Assembly: GCF_030035605.1 (NCBI RefSeq)
Contig: NZ_CP106736.1
Coordinates: forward strand, 1,054,001 to 1,118,000
Direction of reading: 5' to 3'
Source: Silvimonas soli
Lineage (GTDB): Bacteria; Pseudomonadota; Gammaproteobacteria; Burkholderiales; Chitinibacteraceae
DNA length: 64,000 nt
Shown: piece by piece, positions 17,190 through 26,577 of the stretch
Position numbering within the stretch: the stretch's first letter is position 1
How the letters are laid out: the number at the start of each line of letters is the position of its first letter
Position numbers and translations under genes: made by a program
The notes under the pieces: generated by a model
Database searches by the model: none
What the model was told of the DNA's origin: nothing
What the model saw: only the letters and a program-made list of their open reading frames with translations

Positions 17190-18128
17190 TTAGACCACTG
17201 CTTCCTGTTTGACTTTCACTGGCTTGATCATGTTGTCGCGGGTCACGCCAAACATCAGTAATAGTGGCGAAGCCACCAGCACCGATGAATAAATCCCGAA
17301 CAAAATACCGATCGTCAGTGCCGAAGCAAACCCGTGCAATGCCGGGCCGCCGAAGATCAGCATAGACAACACCATCACTTCGGTCGAACCGTGAGTGATG
17401 ATGGTCCGGCTCATGGTGGCGGTAATGGCGTTATCAATGATTTCCGGCACGCCCTTGCCGCGCATGTTGGGCTTGCGAAAGTTCTCGCGAATCCGGTCAA
17501 ACACCACCACCGATTCGTTCACCGAGTAACCCAGCACAGCCAGCACCGCGGCCAGCACGGTCAGCGAGAACTCCCACTGGAAGAACGCAAAGAACCCGAG
17601 AATAATCACCACGTCATGCATGTTGGCGATGATGGCGGAGACCGCAAAACGCCACTCAAAGCGAATCGCCAGATAGGCCATGATGCCGACGCAAACCAGC
17701 GTCAGCGCGGTCAGGCCGTGCGACACCAGTTCATCGCCCACCGACGGCCCAATAAACTCAACCTTGCGGATTTGTACGTCCGGGCGGTCTTGCTTGAGCG
17801 TGTTCAGCACATCGTTAGATAGCTGGGCCGAGGTCTTGCCCTTGATGTTCGGGATACGCACCATCACGTCGCGGGTGTTACCCAGCGCCTGCACCTGAGC
17901 ATCGCCGTACTTGAGCGAATCAACCTTGGTCCGGACCGAATTCAGATCCACTGACTGGCTGTATTGCATTTCGACCACCGTACCACCGGTGAACTCAACG
18001 CCCAGATTCAGCCCTTTGTGCACCAGAAAGAACACGGCCAGCAAGAAGGTCGCCAGCGAAATCGCCGTGGTGATCTTCCCGTAGCTCATGAACGGGATGT
18101 CGCGCTTTACATGGAAAAACTCAATCAT
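17190..18128 (-). CDS. secF: Protein translocase subunit SecF
   Basis: Inner-membrane partner of SecD that uses the proton gradient to help SecYEG release exported proteins. The 312-residue protein has the N-terminal membrane segment, the periplasmic domain (FTGGTVVEMQYSQ, beta strands), and the five-helix RND-type C-terminal block with YSVNESVVVFDRIREN, the SecF signature. It follows secD after 16 bases and is the last gene of queA-tgt-yajC-secD-secF. Confidence 0.96.
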   Translation of the reverse strand: MIEFFHVKRDIPFMSYGKITTAISLATFLLAVFFLVHKGLNLGVEFTGGTVVEMQYSQSVDLNSVRTKVDSLKYGDAQVQALGNTRDVMVRIPNIKGKTSAQLSNDVLNTLKQDRPDVQIRKVEFIGPSVGDELVSHGLTALTLVCVGIMAYLAIRFEWRFAVSAIIANMHDVVIILGFFAFFQWEFSLTVLAAVLAVLGYSVNESVVVFDRIRENFRKPNMRGKGVPEIIDNAITATMSRTIITHGSTEVMVLSMLIFGGPALHGFASALTIGILFGIYSSVLVASPLLLMFGVTRDNMIKPVKVKQEAVV

Positions 18129-18144
18129 TTTTTTCTCCCCCGCC

Positions 18145-19971
18145 TTATACAGCCAGCGTGGACAAGCGGCGACGGTAGCCGTAGAACAAGTTGATCAGGC
18201 CGCGGGAAACAAACACAGCGCTGTACATGGAGGTGATGATGCCGAAGCAATGCACCCAGGCAAAGCCGCGCACCGCGCCCGAACCGAAGATCAGCAGAGC
18301 CAGACCGGCGATCAAGGTGGTGACGTTCGAATCCAGAATGGTGGCAAACGCGTGAGCGTAGCCGTTCTGGATCGACATATGCGGGCTCATGCCGTTGCGC
18401 AGTTCTTCACGCACGCGCTCGTTGATCAGCACGTTGGAGTCAATCGCCATCCCCAGCGTCAGCGCAATCGCCGCGATACCTGGCAGCGTGAGCGTAACGC
18501 CCAGCATGGACAACAGCGCCAGCAGGAACATCAGGTTGGCGCTCAACGCAATGGCCGAGGACACACCGAACACGCGGTAATAGATCACCATGAATACGGC
18601 AATGGCGAGGAAACCATACATGGTCGACTCAAAGCCCTTCTGGATGTTTTCCTTACCCAGGCTTGGACCAACCGTGCGTTCTTCCACGATGTTCATCGGC
18701 GCGGCCAGCGAACCGGCACGCAGCAGCAGCGCGGTGTCGTTGGCGTCAGCCACCGTCATGGCGCCGGAAATCTGCACGCGACCACCACCGATTTCGCTAC
18801 GGATCACCGGAGCGGTAACGACTTCGCCCTTACCCTTTTCTACCAGAATCATCGCCATGCGCTTGTTCACGTTGTCGTGAGTGAGCTGACGGAAGATATT
18901 GGCGCCGGTTGAATCCAGGCTGATCGAGACCGCTGGCTGGCTGTGATCGTCAAAACCAGGCTGGGCGTCGTTGATGCTGTCGCCAGTCAGTTCTACGTCT
19001 TTCTTGACCAGGATCGGGCTAGGTTGACCATTGCGACCACGTTCGGTCATCAGTACCGTGCCATCCGGAACGTTACCAGCCAGCGCTTGCTGAAGATGCG
19101 ATTGGTCATCGTCCACCAAGCGTACTTCCAGCGTGGCGGTACGACCCAGAATATCCTTGGCCTTGGCGGTATCCTGCACACCAGGCAGTTCGACCACAAT
19201 GCGGCCTTCACCTTGTTGCTGGATCACCGGCTCGGCCACACCCAGTTCATTCACGCGGTTATGCAGCGTGGTGATGTTCTGCTTCACTGCATCGTTCTTC
19301 AGTTGCAGTAAAGAGGCTGGCGTGAAGGTCAACGTCACGGAGTAGTTGTTCGGGTCTTTGGCTTCGGTCAGTGCCATATTCGGCAGGGCTTTGCGCAGCG
19401 CGTTGGTGGTGTCATCCACCGTTTGTGCGTCACGCAATTGCACGACTACGCTGTCGCGCAGGCGATCGATCTTGCCGTAGCGGATTTCTTTGTCGCGCAG
19501 TTCGCGGCGCACGTCACCGGCGGTTTTGTCCAGCGACTTGCTGACCGCAGCATCCATGTCCACTTCTAGCAAGAAGTGCACACCACCGCGCAAATCCAGA
19601 CCCAGCGACATCGGCTTGGCACCAATGGCCACCAGCCATGCCGGTGTTTGCGGCACCAGATTTAGCGCCACGGAGTAATCGTCGCCCAGCGCGGACTGGA
19701 TGGCATCCTTGACCTTGAGCTGGGTTTCAGTATCTTTGAAGCGCAGCTTGACCGAATTGGCATCGCTCAGCACAGCTTCTGGGGTAAACCCGGCCTTGGT
19801 AGCCAAAGCCGTTACGCGATCTTGCAGCGCGGCATCCACCTTGACGGTGGCCCGGGCACTGGAAATCTGCACTGCGGGGCTTTCACCGAAGAGATTCGGC
19901 AGGGTGTAAAGCACCGCCACCACAACGGTGACGATGATCAGCAGGTACTTCCACACGGGATAACGGTTCAT
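18145..19971 (-). CDS. secD: Protein translocase subunit SecD
   Basis: RND-family inner-membrane protein that works with SecF and YajC in protein export. The 608 residues begin MNRYPVWKYLLIIVTVV and include the periplasmic P1 domain with GLDLRGGVHFLLEVD, the second periplasmic domain, and the C-terminal helices with LTLPGIAAIALTLGMAIDSN and VLINERVREE. The ATG at 19971 fits the family start; an in-frame start seven codons upstream adds nothing. Confidence 0.96.
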   Translation of the reverse strand: MNRYPVWKYLLIIVTVVVAVLYTLPNLFGESPAVQISSARATVKVDAALQDRVTALATKAGFTPEAVLSDANSVKLRFKDTETQLKVKDAIQSALGDDYSVALNLVPQTPAWLVAIGAKPMSLGLDLRGGVHFLLEVDMDAAVSKSLDKTAGDVRRELRDKEIRYGKIDRLRDSVVVQLRDAQTVDDTTNALRKALPNMALTEAKDPNNYSVTLTFTPASLLQLKNDAVKQNITTLHNRVNELGVAEPVIQQQGEGRIVVELPGVQDTAKAKDILGRTATLEVRLVDDDQSHLQQALAGNVPDGTVLMTERGRNGQPSPILVKKDVELTGDSINDAQPGFDDHSQPAVSISLDSTGANIFRQLTHDNVNKRMAMILVEKGKGEVVTAPVIRSEIGGGRVQISGAMTVADANDTALLLRAGSLAAPMNIVEERTVGPSLGKENIQKGFESTMYGFLAIAVFMVIYYRVFGVSSAIALSANLMFLLALLSMLGVTLTLPGIAAIALTLGMAIDSNVLINERVREELRNGMSPHMSIQNGYAHAFATILDSNVTTLIAGLALLIFGSGAVRGFAWVHCFGIITSMYSAVFVSRGLINLFYGYRRRLSTLAV

Positions 19972-20027
19972 GTTCAGAGCCGGTAATGACAAGCGGCAGA
20001 CGATGCTGCCGCTTCTCGGGTTACGTT

Positions 20028-20363
20028 TTACTTATTGTTTTTGATCGTGCCTTTTTCCAGGCGCTGGGCAACTGCCGAACGCTGGATCAACACTTCAACA
20101 CCGTCAGCCAGTTCAATCGTGAGATAAGCATCCGTTGCTTTGGCAACGCGTCCCAGCAAACCACCGGTAGTCACAATTTCATCGCCCTTTTGCACGGCTT
20201 GCAACATGGCTTGTTGCTCTTTGGCGCGCTTTTGTTGCGGACGAATCAACAAGAAATAGAACAGCACGAAGATGACGATCATCGGCGCGAAGGACAGCAG
20301 TCCTCCCATTGGGCCGGCGCTTGCGCCCGCATCAGCGGCGAAGGCAGAAGGGATCAGCTGCAT
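20028..20363 (-). CDS. yajC: Preprotein translocase accessory subunit YajC
   Basis: Small single-span membrane protein of the SecDF-YajC complex. It has 111 residues: a hydrophobic segment APMIVIFVLFYFLLIRPQQK (about 27-46) with the family signature FYFLLIRPQQKR, then a basic cytoplasmic domain with GDEIVTTGGLLGRV. It lies between tgt and secD on the same strand. Confidence 0.95.
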   Translation of the reverse strand: MQLIPSAFAADAGASAGPMGGLLSFAPMIVIFVLFYFLLIRPQQKRAKEQQAMLQAVQKGDEIVTTGGLLGRVAKATDAYLTIELADGVEVLIQRSAVAQRLEKGTIKNNK

Positions 20364-20462
20364 GGCGGTTGATTTTCCGTATAAGTGTAAAACGATTAAA
20401 AAAGCCGCTTATTTTAGCCCGCGACCTGGATGAAATCCACAACGGGCCGTCCAAGCGGACAT

Positions 20463-20489
20463 GCTACCAGGCCCGAAGTGGCCGGTAGC
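20463..20489 (-). other. Hairpin between tgt and yajC
   Basis: Interrupted inverted repeat GCTACC-A-GGCC-(6)-GGCC-GGTAGC in the 147-base gap. No T tract follows, so it is more likely an mRNA structure than a terminator. Confidence 0.45.
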
Positions 20490-20510
20490 TCGCCTCTGAC
20501 TGTCGTGTAA

Positions 20511-21656
20511 TCAGTCAGTTCCTCGTGCCCGGTCAGCATGAAAACCGGTCACATAGGCGGGGAATGCATCTTGTTCAATGGCGGCGCGCATGTCTGCCAT
20601 CAACACCTGGTAGTAGCGCAAGTTGTGGATAGTATTCAGTTGTGCGGCCAGAATTTCGCCCGAGCGGAACAAATGATGCAGATACGCCCGGCTGAAATTG
20701 CGGCAAGTGTAGCAGTCGCAGGTTTCATCCAGCACACGTTTGTCTTGCCGATGTTTGGCATTCTTGATCTTGATGTCGCCGTAGCGTGTAAACAACATAC
20801 CGTTGCGCGCATTGCGGGTTGGCATCACGCAATCGAACATGTCGATGCCTTGCGAAACGCCAAAAACCAGATCTTCCGGCGTACCCACACCCATCAGATA
20901 ACGCGGCTTGTTCACCGGCAACTTGGGGCCGGTGTACGCCAGTACGCGGTAAAACTCTTCGCGTGGCTCGCCTACGCTCAGGCCGCCAATGGCCATGCCG
21001 TGAAAACCGATGTCATCAAGACCCGCCAGCGATTCGTCACGCAGGTCTTCATACATGCCACCCTGAACAATGCCGAACAGCGCGTTGGGGTTTTCCAGCC
21101 GGTCAAACTCATCGCGAGAACGCCGCGCCCAACGCGCCGACATCCGCATTGAATCCGCCGCCTCTTTATGCGTGGCCGGATACGGGGTGCATTCGTCAAA
21201 AATCATCACTACGTCGGAATTAAGCACGCGCTGGATACGCATGGATTCTTCGGGTGTGAGAAACAACTTAGTCCCGTTCACCGGGCTCTGGAATTTGACG
21301 CCTTCTTCAGTGATCTTGCGCAAATCGCCCAGGCTGAACACCTGAAAGCCGCCAGAGTCGGTGAGGATGGGCTTATCCCAGCCCATGAATTCATGCAGGC
21401 CACCAAACTGGCCAATTACTTCCAGCCCCGGGCGCAGCCACAGGTGAAAAGTGTTGCCCAGGATGATCTGCGCCGAGATTTCATTCAGATCTCGCGGGGT
21501 CATGGCCTTGACCGTGCCATAGGTGCCGACCGGCATGAACACCGGGGTCTGCACCACGCCATGATTCAGCGTCACCTGACCACGGCGAGCACCGCCGCTG
21601 GTGGTTTTCAGTTCGAACTGCAAGCCATCAAGTGCTTGCTGAGTGTGTTGGGACAT
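20511..21656 (-). CDS. tgt: tRNA-guanine(34) transglycosylase Tgt (queuine)
   Basis: Replaces guanine 34 of GUN-anticodon tRNAs with preQ1 in queuosine synthesis. The 381 residues contain ILTDSGGFQVFSLG (general acid/base Asp), MIFDECTPYP, GIVQGGMYEDLR, GGLSVGEPREE, the nucleophile region FDCVMPTRNARNG, and the zinc site CDCYTCRNFSRAYLHHL with three Cys and one His. It follows queA after 116 bases. Confidence 0.97.
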   Translation of the reverse strand: MSQHTQQALDGLQFELKTTSGGARRGQVTLNHGVVQTPVFMPVGTYGTVKAMTPRDLNEISAQIILGNTFHLWLRPGLEVIGQFGGLHEFMGWDKPILTDSGGFQVFSLGDLRKITEEGVKFQSPVNGTKLFLTPEESMRIQRVLNSDVVMIFDECTPYPATHKEAADSMRMSARWARRSRDEFDRLENPNALFGIVQGGMYEDLRDESLAGLDDIGFHGMAIGGLSVGEPREEFYRVLAYTGPKLPVNKPRYLMGVGTPEDLVFGVSQGIDMFDCVMPTRNARNGMLFTRYGDIKIKNAKHRQDKRVLDETCDCYTCRNFSRAYLHHLFRSGEILAAQLNTIHNLRYYQVLMADMRAAIEQDAFPAYVTGFHADRARGTD

Positions 21657-21676
21657 ATATATACATACCTCTCGCT

Positions 21677-21694
21677 ATCGGAAAACAGTCCGAT
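21677..21694 (-). other. Small hairpin in the tgt 5' leader
   Basis: 6-bp inverted repeat ATCGGA / TCCGAT around a six-base loop, about 20 bases ahead of the tgt start. It does not match a preQ1 riboswitch pattern that I can recognise. Confidence 0.3.
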
Positions 21695-21772
21695 GCTTGA
21701 TCAAAAATCAGCACAAGCCAGCTGCCTGCGCCGCGCTGGCCACACCCGGGCCAACAAGCAAAACCCATGATT

Positions 21773-22798
21773 CTACAGGGATTGCCGCTCCAGCAGCATG
21801 GCGTCGCCATAACTGAAAAAACGGTATTCGTGCGCAACGGCGTGCTGATAAGCGTTCATCATGGTGTCGTGACCGGCAAACGCGGCCACCAACATCAACA
21901 GCGTGGACTTGGGCAGATGGAAGTTGGTCACCAACCGGTCCACCACGCGGAACTGATATCCGGGCGTAATGAAGATATCGGTATCGCCTTCTGGTTGCGC
22001 CAGAAAGCCCTGCTGGCTGGCAGCTTCCAGTGCGCGCAATGAAGTCGTGCCCACCGCGATGATGCGTCCGCCTTCAGCCTTGGCCTTTTGCAGCAGCGCC
22101 ACCGTTTCTGGCGAAATGGCGTAGCGCTCGAAATGCATTTTGTGCTCTGCCACGTTCTCCACCCGCACCGGCTGGAAAGTACCAGCGCCCACATGCAGAG
22201 TCAGAAACGCGGTTTGCACACCTTGCGCGCGCAGTTGTTCCAGCAACGTATCGGTAAAGTGCAGCCCGGCGGTCGGGGCCGCCACAGCGCCTGGGTCGCG
22301 GGCATAAACGGTTTGATAGCGTTTGGCGTCTTCCTCATCGGGCACGTGGGTGATATACGGCGGCAGCGGTAACAAGCCTGCCGCATCCAGAATCTCCAGC
22401 ACCGATGCTTCTGCATCGAACTCCAGCAAGAACAGCTCGCCCTGGCGTTCAATCATGGTGGCAGCCCAGCCGCCATTGAAGATCAGTTTGCTGCCCGGCT
22501 TGGGCGACTTGGATGAACGCACGTGCGCGAGCGCGCGATGCGGGCCCAATACGCGTTCGATCAACGCCTCAATCTGGCCGCCGCTTTCTTTCTGCCCAAA
22601 CAGCCGCGCCTTGATCACTTTGGTGTCGTTGAACACCAAAACGTCGCCTGCGCGTAAAAAGCCGGGAAGTTCGGCGAACGTGCGATCTTGCAGGGTGGCA
22701 CCATCCACGTGTAGTAAACGGCTGCCACCGCGCTGTTCCGGCGGAAACTGGGCGATCAAATGCTCGGGCAAGTGGTAATCAAAATCAGATAACTGCAT
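21773..22798 (-). CDS. queA: S-adenosylmethionine:tRNA ribosyltransferase-isomerase QueA
   Basis: Transfers and isomerises the ribosyl group of SAM onto preQ1-tRNA to make epoxyqueuosine. The 341 residues start MQLSDFDYHLPEHLIAQFP, the usual QueA opening, and contain VFNDTKVIKARLFG, AAPTAGLHFT, LHVGAGTFQPVRVEN and FHLPKSTLLMLV. The ATG at 22798 is preferred over one nine codons upstream for this reason. First gene of the queA-tgt-yajC-secDF operon. Confidence 0.97.
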   Translation of the reverse strand: MQLSDFDYHLPEHLIAQFPPEQRGGSRLLHVDGATLQDRTFAELPGFLRAGDVLVFNDTKVIKARLFGQKESGGQIEALIERVLGPHRALAHVRSSKSPKPGSKLIFNGGWAATMIERQGELFLLEFDAEASVLEILDAAGLLPLPPYITHVPDEEDAKRYQTVYARDPGAVAAPTAGLHFTDTLLEQLRAQGVQTAFLTLHVGAGTFQPVRVENVAEHKMHFERYAISPETVALLQKAKAEGGRIIAVGTTSLRALEAASQQGFLAQPEGDTDIFITPGYQFRVVDRLVTNFHLPKSTLLMLVAAFAGHDTMMNAYQHAVAHEYRFFSYGDAMLLERQSL

Positions 22799-22878
22799 GG
22801 AAATACTCAGTAGTCGCTGTAACAAAGTTACGGCAGTATATCAGCAGCAAACGGTCGCAAGCCGCGCTGTGCTTCGTT

Positions 22879-22904
22879 AAAACACGTTTTCAAACGAGTG
22901 TTTT
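22879..22904. promoter_or_regulatory. Inverted repeat in the queA/aroQ divergent region
   Basis: AAAACAC-GTTT-TC-AAAC-GA-GTGTTTT: a near-perfect palindrome of 26 bases between two divergent genes (81 bases before queA, 101 before aroQ). It could be an operator; the binding factor is unknown. Confidence 0.35.
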
Positions 22905-23004
22905 ATCTTGCAAATTCTGCGAATTTCGTCGAATTTACTGGACAACACCCATCTGGCTCGGCAAACTCCCGCCGATGACAGGGAACACTCGATCCGGGGC
23001 GACC

Positions 23005-23460
23005 ATGACGCAAGGCCGAAAAATACTGGTTCTGCACGGTCCCAACCTCAATCTGCTCGGGGTACGCGAACCGCAACATTATGGCGCCGATACACTGGCT
23101 GCCATCAATGCCCGTTTGATTGAACAAGGCGCCGCAGTGGGTGCCCTGGTTGAAACATTCCAGTCCAATCGCGAATTCGAGTTGATCGAACGCATTCATG
23201 CAACCTTGAACGACGGCACTGACTTCATTGTCATTAATCCGGCCGCGTTCACCCATACCAGTGTGGCGTTGCGCGATGCCCTTTCCGGCGTCAAAAAGCC
23301 TTTTGTGGAAGTACATCTTTCCAACGTTCACGCCCGTGAATCGTTTCGGCATCACTCGTTCTTTTCCGATCTCGCCGTTGGCGTGATCTGCGGCTTGGGC
23401 GCCAAAGGCTATGAATATGCCTTGGCGTTCGCGCTCAATCATTCCGTCAAGACGTCCTGA
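23005..23460 (+). CDS. aroQ: Type II 3-dehydroquinate dehydratase AroQ
   Basis: Third step of the shikimate pathway, dehydroquinate to dehydroshikimate, as a dodecamer. The 151 residues begin RKILVLHGPNLNLLGVREP with catalytic Tyr26 in HYG, and contain INPAAFTHTSVALRDAL and VEVHLSNVHARESFR with the catalytic His. The ATG at 23005 is the family start. It heads the aroQ-accB-accC-prmA run, 53 bases before accB. Confidence 0.97.
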   Translation: MTQGRKILVLHGPNLNLLGVREPQHYGADTLAAINARLIEQGAAVGALVETFQSNREFELIERIHATLNDGTDFIVINPAAFTHTSVALRDALSGVKKPFVEVHLSNVHARESFRHHSFFSDLAVGVICGLGAKGYEYALAFALNHSVKTS

Positions 23461-23513
23461 AGACGACGTCGTTGTCCCAAAACTAAATACATATCAAAGA
23501 AGGGTTGCCATCA

Positions 23514-23969
23514 ATGGACTTGCGCAAACTCAAAAAGCTGATCGATCTCGTCGAGGAATCCGGCATTGCCGAGCTTGAAGTGACCGAGGGCGAAGAAAAA
23601 GTTCGCATTACCCGCGTGAATCAATCCCTCGCGCCAACTTACCTGACCCAGGCACCGCAGATCCAGTTGCCAGCCGGCGCCCCTGCGGCAGCTGCGGCAC
23701 CGGTTGCGGCTGAAGCCGCTCCGGCCGTGCAAGAAGGCACACCGGTCAAGTCGCCAATGGTCGGCACGTTCTACCGCGCGCCAAGCCCTGGCGCCAAGAA
23801 CTTCATTGAAATCGGCCAGCAAGTGAATGTCGGCGATACGCTGTGCATCATTGAGGCGATGAAGCTCTTGAACGAGATCGAAGCCGAAGTCAGCGGCACG
23901 GTTAAAGCCGTGCTGGTGGAAAACGGTCAGCCGGTTGAATACGGCGAGCCGCTGTTCATTATTGGATAA
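23514..23969 (+). CDS. accB: Biotin carboxyl carrier protein of acetyl-CoA carboxylase (AccB)
   Basis: Carries carboxybiotin between biotin carboxylase and carboxyltransferase in the first step of fatty-acid synthesis. It has 151 residues: an N-terminal assembly domain, an Ala/Pro-rich linker (about 52-75) and a biotinyl domain with the EAMK motif, Lys117 being the biotinylation site. The ATG at 23514 (MDLRKLKKLIDLVEESG) is the family start. Confidence 0.97.
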   Translation: MDLRKLKKLIDLVEESGIAELEVTEGEEKVRITRVNQSLAPTYLTQAPQIQLPAGAPAAAAAPVAAEAAPAVQEGTPVKSPMVGTFYRAPSPGAKNFIEIGQQVNVGDTLCIIEAMKLLNEIEAEVSGTVKAVLVENGQPVEYGEPLFIIG

Positions 23970-24054
23970 TTCTGTGAGGTGTACGGCGCTGCAAAACTGG
24001 TCGATAACGCCAGCCAGGTTGCGCCAGATCTCTCACTTCTCACGGAGTTGAGCC

Positions 24055-25425
24055 ATGTTTGACAAGATTCTGATCGCAAATCGCGGAGAAATTGCTCTGC
24101 GGATTTTGCGTGCATGCCGCGAAATGGGCATCAAGACCGTGGTCGTGCATTCTGAAATCGACCGCGAAGCCAAATATGTAAAGCTGGCCGATGAGTCGGT
24201 ATGTATCGGCCCGAACCCGTCCGGTTTGAGCTATCTGAACGTACCGTCGCTGATTGCTGCCGCTGAAGTCACTGAAGCACAAGCCATTCACCCAGGTTAC
24301 GGTTTTCTGTCGGAAAACGCTGACTTTGCGCAACGTGTAGAAGAATCCGGCTTTGTGTTCATCGGCCCCAAGCCTGAATCCATCCGCCTGATGGGTGACA
24401 AGGTTTCCGCCAAGAACGCCATGAAAGCGGCCAAGGTGCCGTGCGTACCGGGCTCAGATGGCGCGCTGCCAGACGACAACACCGAAGTTCTGAAGATTGC
24501 CCGCAAGATCGGTTATCCGGTGATCATCAAGGCCGCTGGCGGCGGCGGTGGTCGCGGTATGCGTGTGGTGCACGAAGAAAACGAACTGCTGCGTTCGGTC
24601 GAAATGACCAAGTCGGAAGCAGGCGCGGCCTTCGGCAACCCGACCGTATACATGGAAAAGTTTCTGGAAAACCCACGCCACGTGGAAATCCAGATTCTGG
24701 CCGATACCCACGGCAACGCCATTTATCTGGGCGAACGCGATTGTTCCATGCAACGCCGCCACCAGAAAGTGATCGAAGAAGCGCCGGCTCCAGGCATTAC
24801 CGAAGCGCAACGCAAACGTGTGGGCGAAGCCTGCGCCGATGCTTGCCGCAAGATCGGTTATCGCGGTGCCGGTACTTTTGAGTTTCTGTTCGAAAATGGC
24901 GAGTTCTATTTCATTGAAATGAACACCCGCGTGCAGGTGGAACACCCGGTGACCGAAATGATTACCGGCGTGGACATCGTGCAAGAACAGATCCGCGTTG
25001 CTGCTGGCTTGAAGCTCAATTACACGCAAAAAGACATCAAGCTCAAAGGCCACGCCATTGAGTGCCGCATTAACGCCGAAGACCCGCTCAAGTTTGTACC
25101 GAGCCCAGGTCGCATCACCACGTGGCATACGCCGGGTGGCCCAGGCGTGCGGGTGGATTCACACGTGTACCAAGGCTATTTTGTTCCGCCAAACTACGAT
25201 TCGATGATCGGCAAGATCATCACCTACGGTGACACACGCGAGCAGGCCATGGCCCGCATGCGTATTGCGCTGTCGGAAATGGTGGTTCAAGGCATCAACA
25301 CCAATATTCCTTTGCACCAGCAATTGTTGCTGGATGCGGCCTTTATCAAGGGCGGCACCAGTATTCATTACCTGGAGCACAAAATGCCGGAAATCCGCGC
25401 ATTGCTGGAAAATCAGATCGGCTAA
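24055..25425 (+). CDS. accC: Biotin carboxylase subunit AccC
   Basis: ATP-grasp enzyme that carboxylates the biotin of AccB. The 456-residue protein has FDKILIANRGEIALRI, the glycine-rich ATP loop KAAGGGGGRGMRVV, ERDCSMQRRHQKVIEEAP, and MNTRVQVEHPVTE with the catalytic Arg and Glu. It is co-directional with accB (85-base gap) and followed by a terminator. Confidence 0.98.
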   Translation: MFDKILIANRGEIALRILRACREMGIKTVVVHSEIDREAKYVKLADESVCIGPNPSGLSYLNVPSLIAAAEVTEAQAIHPGYGFLSENADFAQRVEESGFVFIGPKPESIRLMGDKVSAKNAMKAAKVPCVPGSDGALPDDNTEVLKIARKIGYPVIIKAAGGGGGRGMRVVHEENELLRSVEMTKSEAGAAFGNPTVYMEKFLENPRHVEIQILADTHGNAIYLGERDCSMQRRHQKVIEEAPAPGITEAQRKRVGEACADACRKIGYRGAGTFEFLFENGEFYFIEMNTRVQVEHPVTEMITGVDIVQEQIRVAAGLKLNYTQKDIKLKGHAIECRINAEDPLKFVPSPGRITTWHTPGGPGVRVDSHVYQGYFVPPNYDSMIGKIITYGDTREQAMARMRIALSEMVVQGINTNIPLHQQLLLDAAFIKGGTSIHYLEHKMPEIRALLENQIG

Positions 25426-25449
25426 ACTGCCTCTGAATGGTGGTAATAC

Positions 25450-25474
25450 AAAACGGAGCTACGGCTCCGTTTTG
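25450..25474 (+). terminator. Terminator of the aroQ-accB-accC transcript
   Basis: Stem ACGGAGC / GCTCCGT with a four-base loop, flanked by AAA and TTTTG, 25 bases after the accC stop. Confidence 0.88.
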
Positions 25475-25594
25475 CTTTGTTAGCCAGCAAAAAATCTGCA
25501 ACTTCGGGCAAAGCCCCTGTTGCATGTCGTAAATCGCGCTTTTCTTGCAGTGCTGAGCAATGCGAGAATGGTCATTTGGTTTTGAGGCAGCATC

Positions 25595-26488
25595 ATGTCC
25601 TGGCAAGAACTTCGTATCGAAACAGATTCCCGGAATGCCGAGGCGCTGTCGGACGCCCTCTTCGATCTGGGCGCCCTGTCCGTGTCGATCGAGGACGCCA
25701 CTGCGGGCACCGCCGATGAAAAACCCATTTTTGGCGAGCCGGGTGAACCGCTCGAACAACTGTGGGAAAAAAGCATCGTGGTGGCCTTGCTGGAAGATGG
25801 CGCAGCGCCAGAATTCATCGTGGCCGCAGCATGCAATAGCACCGGCATTGCCCACCCGCTGTACACCGTGCAGATCGTGGAAGAACAAGACTGGGTGCGT
25901 TTGACGCAATCGCAGTTTGATCCGATCCGCATTTCCGACCGGCTGTGGATTACACCCACATGGCACGAATCGCCCGATGCACGTGCGATTAACATCGTGC
26001 TTGATCCCGGTCTGGCGTTCGGCACCGGCAGCCATCCCACCACGCGGCTGTGCCTGAAATGGCTGGACAGCAATATCCAGCAAAGCGAAACCGTGCTGGA
26101 TTACGGGTGTGGTTCCGGCATTCTGGCCATCGCCGCGAAGAAATTGGGCGCTGGCGACACACACGGCGTGGATATCGATGCGCAAGCGATGATTGCATCA
26201 CGCCAGAATGCCGAGCAGAACAACGTGGAAATCTCGTTCTTCTTGCCCAACGAAGCACCCCAGCAGCAATACGACGTGGTGGTCGCCAACATTCTGACCA
26301 ACCCGCTCAAAACGCTGGCACCGTTGCTGGCCGGGCGTGTGCGTGCCGGTGGGCACATTGCGTTGTCGGGCATTCTGGAAGAACAGGCCGATGAAGTCAT
26401 GGCGATTTACGGCGTGTGGTTCACCTTCTTGCCGCCCGCTGCCGAAGAAGGCTGGGTGTGCTTGTCGGGTACGCGCAAACAAGGTTGA
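25595..26488 (+). CDS. prmA: Ribosomal protein L11 methyltransferase PrmA
   Basis: Trimethylates lysines of ribosomal protein L11. The 297 residues contain the substrate-binding N-terminal domain (SWQELRIETDSRNAEALSD), the linker motif PTWHE, and the SAM fold with DPGLAFGTGSHPTT, VLDYGCGSGILAIAA and VVANILTNPL, the methyltransferase signature. Its own promoter is likely because a terminator separates it from accC. Confidence 0.97.
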   Translation: MSWQELRIETDSRNAEALSDALFDLGALSVSIEDATAGTADEKPIFGEPGEPLEQLWEKSIVVALLEDGAAPEFIVAAACNSTGIAHPLYTVQIVEEQDWVRLTQSQFDPIRISDRLWITPTWHESPDARAINIVLDPGLAFGTGSHPTTRLCLKWLDSNIQQSETVLDYGCGSGILAIAAKKLGAGDTHGVDIDAQAMIASRQNAEQNNVEISFFLPNEAPQQQYDVVVANILTNPLKTLAPLLAGRVRAGGHIALSGILEEQADEVMAIYGVWFTFLPPAAEEGWVCLSGTRKQG

Positions 26489-26510
26489 TGGCCGTTCGCG
26501 TCATCCAGAT

Positions 26511-26543
26511 AAAAGCCGGTCGCGTTTGCAACCGGCTTTTTTA
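26511..26543. terminator. Terminator between prmA and the MATE exporter gene
   Basis: 10-bp stem AAAAGCCGGT / ACCGGCTTTT with a ten-base loop and T/A tracts on both sides, between convergent genes. Confidence 0.9.
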
Positions 26544-26577
26544 TTGCCACTCCAGGTGGACCAGCGCATCACCAGGC

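Noticed and set aside
21657..21772. preQ1 riboswitch ahead of tgt
   Set aside because: A small hairpin exists but I see no preQ1 aptamer consensus, and the gene lies inside the queA operon.
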